Positions 5,508 through 6,765 of a DNA stretch of 6,765 bases are shown piece by piece (the first letter of the stretch is position 1; the number at the start of each line of letters is the position of its first letter). The notes beneath the pieces were generated by a model, which saw nothing but the letters and a program-made list of their open reading frames with translations, made no database searches and was not told the DNA's origin. A program made the position numbers and the translations under genes. Location: assembly GCA_013375405.1 (NCBI GenBank), contig JABXJU010000224.1, positions 1-6,765 on the forward strand, given 5' to 3'. Source of the DNA: Candidatus Helarchaeota archaeon (lineage in GTDB: Archaea; Asgardarchaeota; Lokiarchaeia; Helarchaeales; HEL-GB-A).

Positions 5508-6765
5508 CTATTTATTTTCATTTTCGGAAGGATGTCGTCGATCCCACCACTTCCATAGGGCCTTATATGCCTCAGTAACCCAAATAATTGAAGAAGATAT
5601 TCCTATTATGAGTACCCAGTCTAGAACACCAAGTGGACAAGTGTGGAAAACCGGATTTAATACGGGTATGTAAACAACAGTGGCTTGAAGAATAATTGCT
5701 ACTATGAGAGCTAAATACATGTAATAGTTCCGAGATTTTAATTTGAAAATGGAATTTCTTAAGGAACGACTTGCAAAAATATTCCAATTCTCAAAAAAGG
5801 TCACAGTCATAAAGGCTAAAGTCGTGGCATATCTATAGATCTTTTCTTCGTTCTCTGCACCTCCTAATCCCCACATCTGAGCACCATTATGTAATCCATA
5901 TTGGAAAAGAATAAGCGTTCCAATACAAATGAGCGTACCTAAAATGATAATATTAACAGTGAATCGTTTAGTGAAGACAGGTTCATCTACTCTTCTAGGA
6001 GCATGATCCATCAATTTTGGATCTTCTGGTTCTTTTGCCAAACTTAAGGCGGGAAGTGCATCTGTTATAAGATTAATCCAGAGAATCTGTAAAGGTATTA
6101 AAGGAAGGACTGATATTATTTCACCAGAAGTAAATATATTAACTCCAATAACAATCCAAACAAAAATAACTAAAATTTCTCCAATATTGCAGGAAAGTAG
6201 ATAAAATATTGTTTTTAATATGTTCTCGTAAATATTTCGTCCCTTTTTAACGGCTGAAACAATTGTTGCAAAGTTATCGTCGGTTAATATCATACTAGCT
6301 GCTTCTTTCGCAACATCCGTCCCTGCAATTCCCATTGCAATTCCAATATTTGCACTTTTTAAGGCGGGTGCATCATTAATCCCATCCCCTGTTACTGCCA
6401 CAATATAATTTTTCTTATGAAGAGTTCTTACAACATTTAATTTATGCTCTGGCGAAATTCTAGCAAAAACCTTTGTCTGTTCTATTTCCTCTTTAGATTT
6501 TTGATAATAATCAACACCCGTAATGGTTTTTTGATCTTCGCCTGTAGAAATAAGTCCAATTTCCTTTGCTATTGCATTGGCAGTTGCAGGATGATCCCCT
6601 GTGATCATCTTTATTTCAATTCCTGCTTTATTACAGACCTTAATAGCATCCGAGACTGCATCACGAGGAGGATCCATCATTCCTACAAATCCAATGAATA
6701 TTAAATCGGTATCGACTCCTTCATATGATTCTTGATTGCCATCATCTAGTATTCTATATGCCATA
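5508..6765 (-). CDS. P-type cation-transporting ATPase, PII family (5' partial)
   Basis: This is the C-terminal part of a second cation pump, 418 visible residues ending in TAG. The coding frame is open to the window edge. The ATG at 6762-6764 is internal, since the fragment opens inside the cytoplasmic domain just before DPPR (31-34). In the neighbouring pump DPPR is at 540, so about 500 residues are missing, including TGES, M1-M4 and the DKTGT aspartate. Visible are TGD (55-57), TGDGINDAP (125-133) and M5-M10. M5 has N193 and E196 in SCNIGE; M6 has N231, T234 and D235 in NLITDALP, matching Ca2+ ligands of SERCA. At the M8 ligand position my alignment gives L335, with E325 one to two helix turns earlier. 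The length after DPPR (387 residues) nearly equals that of the neighbour (390), and the M9-M10 block with VFHT, GVL and ISSS is shared, so the genes are diverged tandem paralogs. Ca2+ is the likeliest ion, but Na+ or Mn2+ remain possible. Confidence 0.92.
   Translation of the reverse strand, partial: MAYRILDDGNQESYEGVDTDLIFIGFVGMMDPPRDAVSDAIKVCNKAGIEIKMITGDHPATANAIAKEIGLISTGEDQKTITGVDYYQKSKEEIEQTKVFARISPEHKLNVVRTLHKKNYIVAVTGDGINDAPALKSANIGIAMGIAGTDVAKEAASMILTDDNFATIVSAVKKGRNIYENILKTIFYLLSCNIGEILVIFVWIVIGVNIFTSGEIISVLPLIPLQILWINLITDALPALSLAKEPEDPKLMDHAPRRVDEPVFTKRFTVNIIILGTLICIGTLILFQYGLHNGAQMWGLGGAENEEKIYRYATTLAFMTVTFFENWNIFASRSLRNSIFKLKSRNYYMYLALIVAIILQATVVYIPVLNPVFHTCPLGVLDWVLIIGISSSIIWVTEAYKALWKWWDRRHPSENENK

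Noticed and set aside
5572..5787. Minus-strand overlapping frame inside the partial pump gene
   Set aside because: It overlaps the conserved M8-M10 region in another frame, and the Ser/His-rich translation has no family resemblance.
6762..6764. ATG at the right edge as start of a short pump fragment or broken gene
   Set aside because: The protein begins mid-domain just before DPPR, and the reading frame is open to the window edge. Truncation by the window is the simplest reading, not a pseudogene.

Overview
The window is compact, AT-rich, gene-dense DNA, most likely from an archaeon. The best evidence is the first gene, an MptE-type 6-hydroxymethyl-7,8-dihydropterin pyrophosphokinase, which is the archaeal (non-FolK) enzyme of tetrahydromethanopterin and folate synthesis. 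A Roadblock/LC7 protein, short spacers, T-rich tracts after stop codons and TATA-like boxes fit the same view. An Asgard lineage is plausible, because such genomes are rich in Roadblock proteins. This is inference: no gene here is exclusive to Asgard archaea.

Layout. At the left, 2-694 (+) holds most of an mptE-like gene whose start lies outside the window. It converges on a minus-strand block with a 38 bp gap. Read in its own direction, that block runs: the C-terminal half of a P-type cation ATPase (5508-6765, cut by the window edge), 71 bp, a complete second P-type cation ATPase (2644-5436, 930 aa), 113 bp, a Roadblock/LC7 protein (2126-2530), 7 bp, and a MOFRL-family glycerate 2-kinase (733-2118). 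No stretch over 300 bases lacks a gene. No tRNA, rRNA, CRISPR array or mobile element was seen.

How the genes relate. The two ATPases are diverged paralogs in tandem. Both keep the M5/M6 ion-ligand pattern of Ca2+ (PII-type) pumps but differ at the M8 position that holds a glutamate ligand in SERCA, so they may differ in stoichiometry or ion preference. The Roadblock and glycerate kinase genes almost touch and are probably co-transcribed. This pairs a likely small-GTPase regulator with a carbon-metabolism enzyme, but no GTPase gene is visible. The pterin gene is on the other strand and appears unrelated. I see sound, mostly recognisable housekeeping genes and no clear new multi-gene system. 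The most interesting points are the pump pair, the Roadblock-kinase pair and two small dyads in the promoter regions.
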